From assembly GCA_002409995.1 (NCBI GenBank), contig DHOR01000028.1, positions 86,513 through 150,512 on the forward strand: DNA of 64,000 bases, in the 5' to 3' direction. The notes under the pieces are model-generated. The model saw nothing but the letters and a program-made list of their open reading frames with translations. It was not told where the DNA came from and made no database searches. Of this stretch, positions 8,357-18,710 are shown piece after piece (within the stretch, counting starts at the first letter, position 1; every line of letters begins with the position of its first letter). The DNA is from Hungatella sp. UBA5385. Lineage in GTDB: Bacteria > Bacillota > Clostridia > Lachnospirales > Lachnospiraceae. A program made the position numbers and the translations under genes.

Positions 8357-9043
8357 ATGATAGAACTCTGGAATGTAAACAAAACATACGAAACCGGCAA
8401 CAAAGCCCTACGAGACATTAACATAACAATCAACGACGGTGAATTCGTATTCATCATCGGCCGCAGCGGTTCCGGCAAGTCCACCCTGCTGAAGTTACTG
8501 TTAAAAGAAGTAGAAGCAACCTCCGGTAAAATCTTAGTCAACGATATGAACCTTGGCAAAATGCCAAGACGTTATGTTCCGAAATACCGCAGAAGACTTG
8601 GAATGATATTCCAGGACTTCCGACTGTTAAAAGACAGGAATGTATATGAAAACGTAGCATTTGCACAGCGGGTAATCGGAGCCTCTGCAAGGAGCATAAG
8701 AGAGTCAGTTCCTGCCATGCTTACAATGGTAGGGCTTTCTTCAAAATATAAATCTTTCCCACAGCAGCTATCAGGCGGTGAACAGCAGCGTGTAGCAATC
8801 GCCAGAGCCTTAATCAACAGACCGGAGATACTTCTTGCCGATGAGCCAACCGGCAACTTAGATGCACATAACTCCATGGAGATCATGAAGCTGTTAGATG
8901 AGGTCAACAAGCGGGGAACAACTGTAATAGTAGTAACTCACAGCCATGAGATTGTAGACCGGATGAGGAAGCGTGTCATTACGCTGGATCGCGGAACCAT
9001 CATCAGTGACGAGAAAAAAGGCGGATATACACATGAGGATTAG
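8357..9043 (+). CDS. ftsE: Cell division ATP-binding protein FtsE
   Basis: A 228-residue ABC ATPase, the normal length for FtsE. Walker A GRSGSGKST, signature LSGGEQQRVAIARA, Walker B ILLADEPTGNLD and H-loop VVTHSHEIV are intact. With FtsX it forms the membrane complex that activates peptidoglycan hydrolases at the septum or along the wall in an ATP-dependent way. RBS GAGGA precedes ATG 8357. ftsX starts inside its 3' end, followed by an M23 hydrolase gene, the expected partner. The first codons are unusually A/C-rich, continuing the skew of the upstream region. Confidence 0.95.
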   Translation: MIELWNVNKTYETGNKALRDINITINDGEFVFIIGRSGSGKSTLLKLLLKEVEATSGKILVNDMNLGKMPRRYVPKYRRRLGMIFQDFRLLKDRNVYENVAFAQRVIGASARSIRESVPAMLTMVGLSSKYKSFPQQLSGGEQQRVAIARALINRPEILLADEPTGNLDAHNSMEIMKLLDEVNKRGTTVIVVTHSHEIVDRMRKRVITLDRGTIISDEKKGGYTHED

Positions 9044-9944
9044 TACATTTTGGTATTGCCTGAAACAGGGCATTCATAATATATGCAGAAATATCTTGTT
9101 TTCGCTTGCTTCCATTGCTACCATTTCTGCGTGTATTTTTTTGTTTTGTCTTTTCTTCTCCATAGTAGTCAACGTACAGTATGTGGTGAAGAATACAGAG
9201 AGTACAGTTGGAATCACAGTATTCTTTGAAGAAGGAACCACTGCAGAGAGAATGAATGTGATTGGCGAACAGATCAGGAACAGAAGTGAAGTGAAAGACA
9301 TAAAATTCAAATCAGCAGAAGAAGCCTGGGAAGAGATGAAGATCGATTACTTTGGAGAGGACAAGCAGGATCTTGCAGAAGGTTTTCGGGAAGATAATCC
9401 CCTTGCCAATTCAGCCTCTTTTGAGATATTTTTAAATGATTTAATCTATCAGGATGAATTTGTAACCTGGTTAAATGATATTGAAGGAATCAGAAGAATT
9501 AATTATTCCAGCACAGCAGCGGAAGGTATGACCAGTATTAATAAGGTAATAGGTGCTCTATCTATTATGATTATCGGAGTACTTCTGGCAGTTGCTATAT
9601 TCCTGATCAGTAATACCATATCTGTTGCAGCTGCATTCAGAAAACAGGAAAATCAGATTATGAAGCTGATTGGAGCCACCAATTATATGATACGTGCTCC
9701 ATTTGTGGTGGAAGGAATTCTATTAGGTCTTATAGGAGCCATTATTCCTTTGATTGCGATCTATTACCTTTACCGCAATGCAGTAGTATATGTATTAACA
9801 AAGTTCAGTATACTGTCAGGTTTGTTTCAGTTTCTGCCTGTTGAGACCATATTTCCTTATATGGCAGGAACAGCATTGGCACTTGGACTTGGAATTGGAT
9901 TTTTTGTAAGCTTTTTTACCATCAGAAAACATCTGAAAGTATAA
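9033..9944 (+). CDS. ftsX: Cell division permease-like protein FtsX
   Basis: A 303-residue membrane protein. The N-terminal transmembrane segment (about residues 22-44) is followed by an extracytoplasmic domain (about 45-165, which contacts the hydrolase in known systems). Three more transmembrane segments follow in the last 130 residues, with the FtsX-type stretch FRKQENQIMKLIGATNYMIRAPFVVEG before the last two. I use ATG 9033, which overlaps the ftsE stop by 11 bases and has AAGGCGG upstream. A frame extension back to 8973 lies inside ftsE and is not supported. It pairs with FtsE and very likely controls the M23 protein encoded next. Confidence 0.93.
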   Translation: MRISTFWYCLKQGIHNICRNILFSLASIATISACIFLFCLFFSIVVNVQYVVKNTESTVGITVFFEEGTTAERMNVIGEQIRNRSEVKDIKFKSAEEAWEEMKIDYFGEDKQDLAEGFREDNPLANSASFEIFLNDLIYQDEFVTWLNDIEGIRRINYSSTAAEGMTSINKVIGALSIMIIGVLLAVAIFLISNTISVAAAFRKQENQIMKLIGATNYMIRAPFVVEGILLGLIGAIIPLIAIYYLYRNAVVYVLTKFSILSGLFQFLPVETIFPYMAGTALALGLGIGFFVSFFTIRKHLKV

Positions 9945-9953
9945 GGAGAGTCT

Positions 9954-11159
9954 ATGATGCGATTTAGGAAAAGGCAATTAACTGTTTGTTTGGCCTGTCT
10001 TTTTATCCTATCCTGCATAGTTCCTTCTTATGGTACAAAAACTGATATTGATGATGCAAAGAATAAAACGTCTTCTCTGGAGGAGCAGAAAAAAGAGATT
10101 GAACATATTCTCTCTGACTTAGAAGGCTTAAAATCGGATACTGCTGCCTTCGTTAAGGCGCTGGATTCCAATCTTGATTCCTTAAATAAACAGATATCCG
10201 CCCTGAATTCTCAAAGTGAAGCTAAAAAAGCTGAAATTGAGATTGCCCAGGCAGACTTAAAGGAAGCAAAGGAAAACGAAAAGCATCAATACAATAGCAT
10301 GAAGCTGAGAATTCAATATATGTATGAAAAGGGAGAGATGAATTATCTTGACTTGTTATTTCAGTCAGCCAATATCACCCAGCTTTTTTACAGAACGGAA
10401 TATATCAGCCAGATTGCATCATATGATAGAAGAATGTTGGATCGCTATGAAGCGTCTAAGCTGGAAGTGGAGGCAAGAGAGGAACAGCTGCTGAAGGAAC
10501 AGGAGCAGCTCTCAGCACTTTTAGCTTCTGCAAATGAAAAGAAACAGGATGCAGAGCGTCTTGTAAAAGAAAAAACAGCAGAATTAAACAGTTTACAGAA
10601 CCAAATCGCAGCGAAACAGGGGAATTTATCAGAACTGGATCGCGATATTGCGGCTCAGGAGGAAAAGATCAAGGCAATTGAAGCTGAGATCAAGCGGAAG
10701 GAAGAGGAAGCCAGAAAGGCAGCGGAAGAGGCGGGGAAAAAGTATAATACAATAAGTATTGGGAATATTAAATTTATATGGCCTTGTCCGTCCAGCAGAA
10801 GGATTACATCCAATTTTGGCGACAGAGAGTCTCCCACTGAAGGAGCCTCCTCCAACCATCAGGGAGTTGATGTGGGCGCATCTACAGGAACCAGCATTGT
10901 CGCAGCAGCTGGGGGAACTGTAACCATATCTACATACAGTTATTCTGCCGGCAATTATATCATGATTAATCATGGAGGCGGTGTTTCTACCGTATATATG
11001 CACTGTTCGGAATTATTGGTATCTGCAGGACAGGAAGTAACACAGGGGCAGGTAATTGCAAAAGTGGGATCAACTGGTTATTCAACAGGACCGCATCTTC
11101 ACTTTGGAGTCAGGCTGAATGGCAAATACGTTAATCCGTTGCAATATGTAAGCCCATAG
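9954..11159 (+). CDS. Secreted coiled-coil M23 peptidoglycan hydrolase, EnvC/PcsB-like
   Basis: 401 residues. A signal sequence (about 1-27) is followed by a long charged coiled coil (about 30-250), then a LytM/M23 endopeptidase domain (about 275-400). Zinc ligands are visible: HQGVD and HLHFG, plus YMHCSEL. The stretch ILSC at the end of the hydrophobic segment is a weak lipobox, so it may be a lipoprotein. The coiled coil plus M23 layout and the position after ftsEX match hydrolases switched on by FtsEX (EnvC and PcsB play this part in other bacteria), but here the catalytic residues seem intact, so it could cleave peptides itself. AAGGAG lies 5 bases before ATG 9954; the second ATG at 9957 is equally possible. 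Confidence 0.92.
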   Translation: MMRFRKRQLTVCLACLFILSCIVPSYGTKTDIDDAKNKTSSLEEQKKEIEHILSDLEGLKSDTAAFVKALDSNLDSLNKQISALNSQSEAKKAEIEIAQADLKEAKENEKHQYNSMKLRIQYMYEKGEMNYLDLLFQSANITQLFYRTEYISQIASYDRRMLDRYEASKLEVEAREEQLLKEQEQLSALLASANEKKQDAERLVKEKTAELNSLQNQIAAKQGNLSELDRDIAAQEEKIKAIEAEIKRKEEEARKAAEEAGKKYNTISIGNIKFIWPCPSSRRITSNFGDRESPTEGASSNHQGVDVGASTGTSIVAAAGGTVTISTYSYSAGNYIMINHGGGVSTVYMHCSELLVSAGQEVTQGQVIAKVGSTGYSTGPHLHFGVRLNGKYVNPLQYVSP

Positions 11160-11181
11160 CCAGCTAGATAGGAGAATGACA

Positions 11182-12477
11182 GTGGAAAGTAAGAATAAAT
11201 TTTGGAAAGGTGCCCTGGTAGGCGCTCTGTTGACAGCATTTGCAGGTTTGGTTATCGTAGGAATGTCCATGGGCATTTTTCTCATTGGAAGAACCGCTAT
11301 AGGTGACAAAGGTCAGGCGGCAGAATCTATACTGGCAGAGAACCAGGAAGAAGGGCTTAATATTAAGCGCATCACCAATAAGGTACAGATGCTGCAGCAG
11401 GTAATAGATAAATATTATTTATTTGATGAGGATACAGACAGGGTAGAGGATTGGATTTACAAGGGTATGATGGCCGGTCTTGATGACCCTTACAGCACTT
11501 ATTACACTGCTGATGAGTATAAGAGGCTTCAGGAGGATACAAAAGGAGAATACTGTGGTATCGGTGTTATGGTAAGCCAGAACCGTAATACAGGAATTAT
11601 CACTGTAGTTAAGGTTTTTGAAGGAACGCCTGGAGAAGAGGCGGGAATGCTTCCTGGAGATATTCTGTACAAAGTAAGTGATACAGAGGTTACAGGTATG
11701 GATTTAGACCTTGTGGTAAAAGACTTTATTAAGGGAGAAGAAGGCACTCCTGTTACCATAACAGTCTTAAGACAGGAAACCAGTGATTATCTTGATCTTA
11801 CTATGAACCGCAGGCAGATTATAGTTCAGACAGTAGAGCATGAAATGCTGGATGATGAGATTGGTTATATTGCTGTCAGTCAGTTTGACGGTGTAACTGC
11901 CGGACAATTTAATGATGCTATAGATGATTTAGAGAAACAGGGCATGAAAAAGCTTGTAATTGATATGAGAAATAACCCCGGCGGTGTGCTGGATGCCGTT
12001 GTTTCTATGTTGGATTACATTCTTCCTGATGATCTGGCGGTAGAAAACCCCGATCTGGCGAGAAAAGAAAAAAATAAGACTTTAATTGTTTATATGGCGG
12101 ATAAAAACGGCGAAGGTGAGCAGTATTATGCTTCTGATGGTCATGAAGTAGATATTCCTATTACTGTTCTGGTAAATGGAGAGTCAGCCAGCGCTTCAGA
12201 AGTATTTGCAGGTGCTCTTCAGGCTTATGATAAAGCAACCTTAGTAGGAACCAAAACATTTGGTAAGGGGATTGTTCAGACTCTGTTCCCTCTTGATAAG
12301 GGAACTGCCATTAAGATGACGGTTGCTCATTATTACACACCTATCGGTTTTGACCTTCATGGAAAAGGGCTGGAGCCTGAGGTTGAGATAGAGCTTGATG
12401 AAGAGCTGAAAACCAAGGTGCGTATTGAACATGAGGAAGACAATCAATTACAGAAAGCTTTGGAAACTTTGAAATAA
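11182..12477 (+). CDS. ctpA: Carboxy-terminal processing protease (S41), CtpA/CtpB type
   Basis: About 431 residues: a membrane anchor (about 8-33), a PDZ domain (about 95-180, with EGTPGEEAGMLPGDILYKV) and an S41 protease core with the SASAS serine motif (GESASASEVFAGAL) and the Lys motif TFGKGIVQT. It acts outside the membrane and degrades or matures secreted proteins. Located directly after the M23 gene, it may trim that hydrolase, as C-terminal processing proteases do in other bacteria (inference). I prefer GTG 11182, seven bases after AGGAG (11170-11174). The ATG at 11176 lies only one base after that site. Confidence 0.92.
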   Translation: MESKNKFWKGALVGALLTAFAGLVIVGMSMGIFLIGRTAIGDKGQAAESILAENQEEGLNIKRITNKVQMLQQVIDKYYLFDEDTDRVEDWIYKGMMAGLDDPYSTYYTADEYKRLQEDTKGEYCGIGVMVSQNRNTGIITVVKVFEGTPGEEAGMLPGDILYKVSDTEVTGMDLDLVVKDFIKGEEGTPVTITVLRQETSDYLDLTMNRRQIIVQTVEHEMLDDEIGYIAVSQFDGVTAGQFNDAIDDLEKQGMKKLVIDMRNNPGGVLDAVVSMLDYILPDDLAVENPDLARKEKNKTLIVYMADKNGEGEQYYASDGHEVDIPITVLVNGESASASEVFAGALQAYDKATLVGTKTFGKGIVQTLFPLDKGTAIKMTVAHYYTPIGFDLHGKGLEPEVEIELDEELKTKVRIEHEEDNQLQKALETLK

Positions 12478-12490
12478 TATAGAATCGTAT

Positions 12491-12551
12491 AAAAAAGACA
12501 ATAGATGCGGAAGAGGTGATGAAGTCTCTCTTCTGTTTCTATTGTCTTTTT
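12491..12551. terminator. Bidirectional terminator after ctpA
   Basis: AAAAAGACAATAGA pairs with TCTATTGTCTTTTT, with GAAGAG/CTCTTC closer to the loop. The stem has A-rich and T-rich flanks and lies between the convergent ctpA and PLD-family genes. The rest of the gap to 12704 shows no other structure. Confidence 0.8.
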
Positions 12552-12704
12552 GTATTGTTAAATCATCTTTGTATGCTATTCATATGCATGTTCTTCCTGC
12601 CGTTACATGAGGTTTTAGTTATGGATTGGAAGGGATAAAAAGCATATCATGCAACAAAAGTAATAAGAACTGAGTTTTACATAAGCCTATAATAATGTAA
12701 TAAC

Positions 12705-14144
12705 TTATATTAGGTAACGAAACAGCTGAAACAGCAGTGATGTGAAAGCAAAGATTAATTTTTTGCTGTCAGATACAGGAATAACACAAACTGCAGGATT
12801 ATTTTCATAAGTTCCATCAGGTGATACTAAAAGAGAGTCAGAAGCCAGATCATCAATACAATTCTCCAGCTGGCTGTTGAATTCCTCTCCATCAATAACA
12901 AGCATTGTTTCTGTATCTAAATAAGTGCTTCTCATATCCAGGTTATAAGAACCCACCAGGGCTAAACGATGATCAATGAGGATAGACTTACCATGAGAGG
13001 AACGGTCACCAAAATACTCATAGAGCTTTACTCCTGTATTGAGGATTTTCGGTCTGTTTAAAGTATAATCGGATGATGCCATAAAATTATCACCTACAGA
13101 GGTGGAATTAAGGAGCATGGTAGTATCCGGAACCTTTGCCACTACTGCTGCCAGTCCATCATACATGTCTTTGCTCAGAACTGCATAGGGAGTATGAATA
13201 TAGGTCCGTTCCGAAGCATGTTCCATTAAATACTGAATCTGATACCACACCCATGGTTCCTTACTGTAAATATGAGTAGGGTTATAGATCAAGGTGGCTT
13301 TATTAATGGCTGTGGTTTCCTGTTCATAATCTCTGTCAGAGGCAGTTAATTGTGGATTGGAGCTTGCCAGTGCCGTGTAATGTTCTTCCAACTGTAACAG
13401 TGCTTTGGTTATTTTCTTATTCATGAAAGAAGAAGGTTTGTGAAAAACTGTTTTGCAGTATTTGGAATCCCATAAATCTTCGAAATACTCATCTGCCTGG
13501 GATATTACGCTGTTTTCATACATTTCCTCATTGCCAGAGGCTGTATTGTATATCAGAACATCTCTGTCATAGCTGAGACTTTTTAAGTTATACTCTCCAA
13601 GGAAATAGTCAAAGGTATTGCGCCCTCCCAGTAAAAGCAGTTTATCGTCAACCATAAGATATTTATCATGGAGCCTCCCGTTGAAGGTCCAGGGCTTTAA
13701 GAGATGAGGGGTGTTATAGTAGCGTATCTCAATGTTTGGGTGGGTTCCGGCTGCATAAAAAACAGGATTTCCGCTCATATGAATAAAACCGTAGAGGCCA
13801 TCTACCAGAATCTGCACCTTAACATCCCGATTGGCAGCTTCTATAAGAGAAGAGAAGATATCCAGACTGCTCTGCCCCTCTCTGATATCAAAGGTGGAGA
13901 GCACAATTCGTTCTCTGGCCTGATGAATCATGGTAATCCGGCTTTCCAGTGCATCCATGCTGGTTTCCACCACACGCGCCCTGTCAGACCCAACAGATTC
14001 ACTGTAAAATGACTGAGGATCAAAGGACTGTTGAAAATCTTCTCCTGCTTTTTTCATATGTACAAATGGAAGCAGTGCTCCTGCTATCATGTATATGATA
14101 TAGAGGAGGAGCACCCATTTGATTATTTTGATAAATTTTGTCAT
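12705..14144 (-). CDS. Membrane-anchored phospholipase D family protein (cardiolipin synthase-like)
   Basis: 479 residues with one N-terminal transmembrane segment (about 8-27) and two HKD motifs: LHDKYLMVDDKLLLLGGRN near residue 175 and SSHGKSILIDHRLALVGSYN near residue 385. Two HKD motifs in one chain define the PLD/cardiolipin synthase superfamily, which makes or hydrolyses phosphodiester bonds in lipids at the membrane. The single N-terminal anchor and long inserts differ from classic two-helix ClsA. ATG 14144 is used (GGAG nine bases upstream); a TTG at 14159 has no site. It follows the threonine aldolase gene by 19 bases on the same strand, so the two are likely cotranscribed, though their functions look unrelated. 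Confidence 0.82.
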   Translation of the reverse strand: MTKFIKIIKWVLLLYIIYMIAGALLPFVHMKKAGEDFQQSFDPQSFYSESVGSDRARVVETSMDALESRITMIHQARERIVLSTFDIREGQSSLDIFSSLIEAANRDVKVQILVDGLYGFIHMSGNPVFYAAGTHPNIEIRYYNTPHLLKPWTFNGRLHDKYLMVDDKLLLLGGRNTFDYFLGEYNLKSLSYDRDVLIYNTASGNEEMYENSVISQADEYFEDLWDSKYCKTVFHKPSSFMNKKITKALLQLEEHYTALASSNPQLTASDRDYEQETTAINKATLIYNPTHIYSKEPWVWYQIQYLMEHASERTYIHTPYAVLSKDMYDGLAAVVAKVPDTTMLLNSTSVGDNFMASSDYTLNRPKILNTGVKLYEYFGDRSSHGKSILIDHRLALVGSYNLDMRSTYLDTETMLVIDGEEFNSQLENCIDDLASDSLLVSPDGTYENNPAVCVIPVSDSKKLIFAFTSLLFQLFRYLI

Positions 14145-14163
14145 AAAACACAACTCCAAATTT

Positions 14164-15186
14164 TTACAAGGCTTTTAAGGTGTGAACAAATTGCCGGCAT
14201 GCCTCTTCTCTGGTAGCCCAGGAGGTTACAAGACGGATTGCCGTATGACTTTCGTCAATATTTTCCTGAATCGAGAAGAGAAAATCTTTAGAGAGCTGTT
14301 CCACGATTTTATCAGGAAATATTGGGAACAACTGATTGGTCATGGACTCGGAATAAAAGGAATATCCGCATTCTTTAATTCCATCTCTTAAAATATCTGC
14401 CATTTCATTAGAGTGAAGGGCCATATCATAGAATAAATTGTTCTGAAACAACTCTTCAAACTGGATGCCAAGAAGCCAGCCTTTTGCCAGCATAGCCCCT
14501 CTCTGTTTGATCATATATCGGAAATCAGTTTTTAAATCAGGATGGCAGATAATTAGAGCCTCTCCAAACAGTGCCCCTCCCTTTGTGCCTCCAATATAAA
14601 ATACATCAGCAATACGGGCAATATCTTCCATGGTTACATCATTGACAGAGCTGGTAAGTGCAGCACCAAGGCGTGCACCATCTAAAAACAGATAAAGACC
14701 TTTCTGGCGGCAGATGTGATGGATTGCCTCAAGCTCAGCTTTTGTATATTGTGTTCCTATTTCTGTGGAATTAGAGATATAAACCATCTTAGGCTGTACC
14801 ATATGCTCATCTGTATGGTGGTCCAATGCCTGTAAAATCAGTGTAGGAGTTAATTTGCCGTCTGCAGAGGGCATGGCAAGAACCTTATGACCGGTTGCTT
14901 CAATGGCCCCAGTTTCATGAACATTAATATGTCCTTTGTCTGTGGCAATAACAGCCTGCCAGGGTCTGAGAGCGGTTCCGATTGTTATTAAGTTTGCCTG
15001 GGTTCCTCCTACTATATAATGGATATCAACATCTTCCCGGCCTATTTCTTTTTTAATTAACTGACTGGCATGTTCGCAGTGATGATCCAGACCATATCCA
15101 TCATTCTGGGTTAAATTACTTTGAAGGACTGCTTCCAGAATCTTTGGATGTGCGCCTTCGCTATAGTCATTATTAAAGCTATACAT
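14164..15186 (-). CDS. ltaE: Low-specificity L-threonine aldolase
   Basis: A 340-residue PLP enzyme of the beta-eliminating lyase/threonine aldolase family. It cleaves L-threonine or L-allo-threonine to glycine and acetaldehyde in the cytosol. The PLP-binding Lys sits in YIGGTKGGALFGEA, the aspartate that holds the cofactor ring in LFLDGARLGAAL, and the N-terminal FNNDYSEGAHPKILEA is typical. AGGAGG lies eight bases before the ATG. The gene is divergent from uvrB and is the first gene of a short minus-strand pair with the PLD-family gene. Confidence 0.92.
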   Translation of the reverse strand: MYSFNNDYSEGAHPKILEAVLQSNLTQNDGYGLDHHCEHASQLIKKEIGREDVDIHYIVGGTQANLITIGTALRPWQAVIATDKGHINVHETGAIEATGHKVLAMPSADGKLTPTLILQALDHHTDEHMVQPKMVYISNSTEIGTQYTKAELEAIHHICRQKGLYLFLDGARLGAALTSSVNDVTMEDIARIADVFYIGGTKGGALFGEALIICHPDLKTDFRYMIKQRGAMLAKGWLLGIQFEELFQNNLFYDMALHSNEMADILRDGIKECGYSFYSESMTNQLFPIFPDKIVEQLSKDFLFSIQENIDESHTAIRLVTSWATREEACRQFVHTLKAL

Positions 15187-15291
15187 AGAGTGATCCTCCT
15201 GAGGTAAAAATAGTTATGAGAACAATCATATACCATGTGAAATGGAAATGCAAGAACCAGAAATGGAAAGAAATGGGACCAGAACATTTGT

Positions 15292-15320
15292 TTGCAATAC
15301 GCTATGTACTGTGATATACT
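15292..15320 (+). promoter_or_regulatory. Extended -10 promoter of uvrB
   Basis: TTGCAA (15292-15297), a 17-base spacer ending in TGA, then TATACT (15315-15320). The ATG is 32 bases downstream. No SOS (LexA) box was recognised next to it. Confidence 0.8.
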
Positions 15321-15352
15321 GAAAAGACAGTAAAGAGAGGTGAAATTAACCT

Positions 15353-17341
15353 ATGGAATTTAAATTACATTCAGAATATGAGCCTACAGGCGATCAGCCT
15401 CAGGCTATAGAAGCATTGGTCAAAGGGTTTGAAGAGGGCAATCAGTTTCAGACCCTTTTAGGTGTTACAGGATCCGGTAAGACATTTACCATGGCGAATG
15501 TTATACAGAAGCTTCAGAGACCGACTTTGATCATTGCTCATAATAAGACACTGGCTGCCCAGCTTTACTCCGAATTCAAGGAGTTCTTTCCTGAGAATGC
15601 AGTGGAGTATTTTGTATCTTATTATGATTATTATCAGCCTGAGGCATATGTGCCTTCTACTGATACCTACATTGAGAAGGATTCTGCTATTAATGATGAG
15701 ATTGATAAGCTGCGCCATTCTGCAACGGCTGCACTGTCAGAGCGGAAGGATGTGATCATAGTTGCATCTGTATCCTGTATCTATGGCTTGGGAAGCCCTA
15801 TTGACTATCAGGAGATGGTTATTTCCCTACGTCCCGGCATGATTAAGGACAGGGATGAAGTGATTCATAAACTGATTGACATCCAGTATGACCGTAATGA
15901 TATGGACTTCAGACGTGGTACCTTCCGTGTGAGAGGTGATGTTGTGGAGATTTTCCCTGCTTATTCAGGAAGTGAAGCTTTCCGTGTGGAATTCTTTGGG
16001 GATGAGGTGGAGAGAATTACAGAAATTGATACTCTCACTGGAGAAATTAAGGCAGAGCTTGGACATGTCTCTATTTTCCCTGCTTCTCACTATGTAGTCT
16101 CAAGGGAGAAGATGGAAGCAGCTGCTGAGAATATTTTAGCGGAATTAAAGGAGCAGGTGGCTTATTTTAAAAGTGAGGACAAGCTATTAGAGGCTCAGAG
16201 GATTGCAGAGAGAACCAACTTTGATGTGGAGATGATGAGGGAGACTGGTTTTTGTTCCGGAATTGAGAACTATTCCCGTCACTTAACAGGAGGAAAACCT
16301 GGAGAGCCACCTTATACTCTTATTGATTATTTTCCTGATGATTTTTTATTTATTGTGGATGAGTCTCATATTACACTGCCTCAGGTTAGGGGCATGTATG
16401 CAGGTGACAGGTCCAGGAAGAGCACTCTTGTGAATTTTGGGTTCCGTCTGCCATCTGCATTGGACAACAGACCCCTTAACTTTACTGAGTTTGAATCCAA
16501 GATCAACCAGATGATGTTTGTATCAGCAACGCCATCTGTGTATGAGGCTGAACATGAATTGCTGCGTGTGGAGCAGATCATCCGTCCTACAGGACTTCTT
16601 GATCCTGAGATTGATGTGAGACCTGTGGAAGGGCAGATTGATGATCTTGTTTCTGAGGTTAATAAGGAAGTCGCCAAGAATAATAAGGTTCTTATTACAA
16701 CCTTAACCAAGCGGATGGCAGAGGATTTGACGGATTATATGAGAGAAGTGGGAATACGTGTAAAGTATCTTCATTCTGATATTGATACTCTGGAACGGTC
16801 AGAGATAATCCGTGATATGCGGCTTGGTGTATTTGATGTGCTGGTGGGAATTAACCTTCTTCGTGAGGGACTTGATATTCCGGAGATCACTTTGGTTGCT
16901 ATTTTGGATGCGGATAAGGAAGGGTTCCTCCGTTCTGAGACATCTCTGATCCAGACTGTGGGCCGTGCTGCACGTAACTCGGATGGTCATGTAATCATGT
17001 ATGCAGATAAGATGACCGATTCTATGAAGAAGGCTATTGATGAGACTACCAGAAGAAGAGCCATTCAGCAGAAGTATAATGAGGAGCATGGAATTACGCC
17101 TACTACCATTAAGAAGGCAGTTCGTGATCTTATTGCAATTTCCAAGGCAGCCATGGGGAGTAAGGAAGACTTTGAGAAGGATCCTGAATCCATGGATAGG
17201 AAAGAACTTGAGAAACTGGCTAAGGAACTGACTAAGAAGATGCATCAGGCAGCGGCTGAGCTTAACTTTGAGGAGGCAGCAAGATTGCGTGATCGTATGG
17301 TAGAAGTGAAGAAGATGCTGCAGGAAATAGATGATGATTGA
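15353..17341 (+). CDS. uvrB: Excinuclease ABC subunit B
   Basis: 662 residues, the standard UvrB length. Walker A GVTGSGKT, the damage-probing beta-hairpin motif [12 protein letters not shown], the helicase motif [10 protein letters not shown], motif [11 protein letters not shown] and a C-terminal UVR domain ([16 protein letters not shown]) that contacts UvrC are all present. In nucleotide excision repair it verifies lesions delivered by UvrA and loads UvrC. uvrA and uvrC are not in the window. RBS GAGGTGA precedes ATG 15353. Confidence 0.98.
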   Translation: MEFKLHSEYEPTGDQPQAIEALVKGFEEGNQFQTLLGVTGSGKTFTMANVIQKLQRPTLIIAHNKTLAAQLYSEFKEFFPENAVEYFVSYYDYYQPEAYVPSTDTYIEKDSAINDEIDKLRHSATAALSERKDVIIVASVSCIYGLGSPIDYQEMVISLRPGMIKDRDEVIHKLIDIQYDRNDMDFRRGTFRVRGDVVEIFPAYSGSEAFRVEFFGDEVERITEIDTLTGEIKAELGHVSIFPASHYVVSREKMEAAAENILAELKEQVAYFKSEDKLLEAQRIAERTNFDVEMMRETGFCSGIENYSRHLTGGKPGEPPYTLIDYFPDDFLFIVDESHITLPQVRGMYAGDRSRKSTLVNFGFRLPSALDNRPLNFTEFESKINQMMFVSATPSVYEAEHELLRVEQIIRPTGLLDPEIDVRPVEGQIDDLVSEVNKEVAKNNKVLITTLTKRMAEDLTDYMREVGIRVKYLHSDIDTLERSEIIRDMRLGVFDVLVGINLLREGLDIPEITLVAILDADKEGFLRSETSLIQTVGRAARNSDGHVIMYADKMTDSMKKAIDETTRRRAIQQKYNEEHGITPTTIKKAVRDLIAISKAAMGSKEDFEKDPESMDRKELEKLAKELTKKMHQAAAELNFEEAARLRDRMVEVKKMLQEIDDD

Positions 17342-17372
17342 GATGTGGGCTGAATAAAGAGTAATATATATC

Positions 17373-17442
17373 AAAAAAAGGGTTCTGTTTTTTCTACTAT
17401 ATTCCTTTCAAGGAACATCAGTATTAAAACAGAACCCATTTT
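17373..17442. terminator. Bidirectional terminator between uvrB and codA
   Basis: A 12-bp perfect stem, GGGTTCTGTTTT (17380-17391) with AAAACAGAACCC (17426-17437), encloses a second small hairpin TTCCTT-TC-AAGGAA. It is preceded by seven A and followed by ATTTT, and sits between two convergent genes. Confidence 0.9.
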
Positions 17443-17464
17443 CATTAACCAATATCAAATCATA

Positions 17465-18700
17465 TTAAAAGAATATTTCTTTATGAGCAGGAGCTGTTTT
17501 AGCAATTAACCTGCCTTTATTAAAGCTGTAAAGCACTTCTGCTCTTTTGTTTAAGACGTCATAAAAATTGCTTCCATTTAACATGATAAAGTTGGCATCC
17601 TTACCTTCTTCAATTCCGTAGGAATCACCAAGGTGCAGGGTTCTGGCAGCGTTATGTGTAATAATTTTATAGCTGTTCAGGATTTCCTCATATCCCATCA
17701 TCTGGCATACGTGGAGGCCCATATGAAGCACGTCCATCATATTGCCGTCACCAAGAGGATACCAGGGATCGAAGATATCATCATGACCAAAGGAGACATT
17801 GTTGCCGTTGGCAAGCAGTTCCTTAACACGGGTCACACCGCGGCGGCGTGGATAGGTATCAAATCTGCCCTGAAGGTGGGTATTAACCAGAGGATTGCTT
17901 ACAAAATTAATGTCGCTCATACGAAGCAGGCGGAATAATTTGGAGCAATAGGCGTTGTTATAGCTGTGCATAGCTGTTGTATGGCTGGCTGTGACACGAT
18001 CCTTCATGCCGCTTTCCAAAGCTCTGCAGGCAACTACTTCCAACCCTCTGGACTGTTCATCGTCGATTTCATCACAGTGAACATCTACCAGGCGGTCGTA
18101 TTTCTCGGCAAGTTTCATGCAGTAGTTTACGCTTTCAACTGCATACTCTCTAGTGAATTCAAAGTGGGGGATGGCGCCTACACAATCTGCACCCATTTTC
18201 ACAGCATTTTCAAGAAGTTCCAATCCGTTTGGATAGCTCTGGATTCCTTCCTGGGGAAATGCAACAATCTGAATGTTTACATAATCTTTCAGCTCATCTT
18301 TTAATTCAAGCATTGCTTCCATGGCGATCAGAGTAGGGTCTGTTACATCTACATGAGTACGAACATGCTGGATTCCGTTGGAAACCTGCATTCCCACTGC
18401 TTTTCTGGCACGGTCCTTCACATCTTGTTTGGTAAGCTTGTCCTTACGCTTTGACCAGCATTCAATTCCTTCAAACAGAGTGCCTGACATATTCCATACA
18501 GGATCACCGGCAGTGAGGCAGGTGTCAAGATGAACATGGCTTTCGATAAATGGAGGGAGTACGAGGGAGTTATTGCCTTCTATAATCTCTTCTCCTGGAT
18601 TAGGCATAAGATCAGGGGAAATGGAGGTGAATTTGCCGCCTTCCACTCGGATATTGGTTAATTGGTCTGAATTTTCAATGTATACATTTTTAATGATCAT
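17465..18700 (-). CDS. codA: Cytosine deaminase
   Basis: 411 residues of the amidohydrolase-type cytosine deaminase that converts cytosine to uracil and ammonia for pyrimidine salvage. Metal and substrate residues are visible in [29 protein letters not shown] and [16 protein letters not shown], a close match to E. coli CodA. I use ATG 18700, preceded by AAGG at eight bases; the frame can be extended to 18739 but this would overlap codB and lacks a site. The gene follows codB by 10 bases, so both are expressed from the attenuated codBA leader. Confidence 0.94.
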   Translation of the reverse strand: MIIKNVYIENSDQLTNIRVEGGKFTSISPDLMPNPGEEIIEGNNSLVLPPFIESHVHLDTCLTAGDPVWNMSGTLFEGIECWSKRKDKLTKQDVKDRARKAVGMQVSNGIQHVRTHVDVTDPTLIAMEAMLELKDELKDYVNIQIVAFPQEGIQSYPNGLELLENAVKMGADCVGAIPHFEFTREYAVESVNYCMKLAEKYDRLVDVHCDEIDDEQSRGLEVVACRALESGMKDRVTASHTTAMHSYNNAYCSKLFRLLRMSDINFVSNPLVNTHLQGRFDTYPRRRGVTRVKELLANGNNVSFGHDDIFDPWYPLGDGNMMDVLHMGLHVCQMMGYEEILNSYKIITHNAARTLHLGDSYGIEEGKDANFIMLNGSNFYDVLNKRAEVLYSFNKGRLIAKTAPAHKEIFF

Positions 18701-18710
18701 GGTTTCTACC

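Noticed and set aside
8176..8559. 127-residue minus-strand frame over the C-rich region and ftsE start
   Set aside because: It is antisense to ftsE and reads through the palindrome/C-rich sequence; no site or domain supports it.
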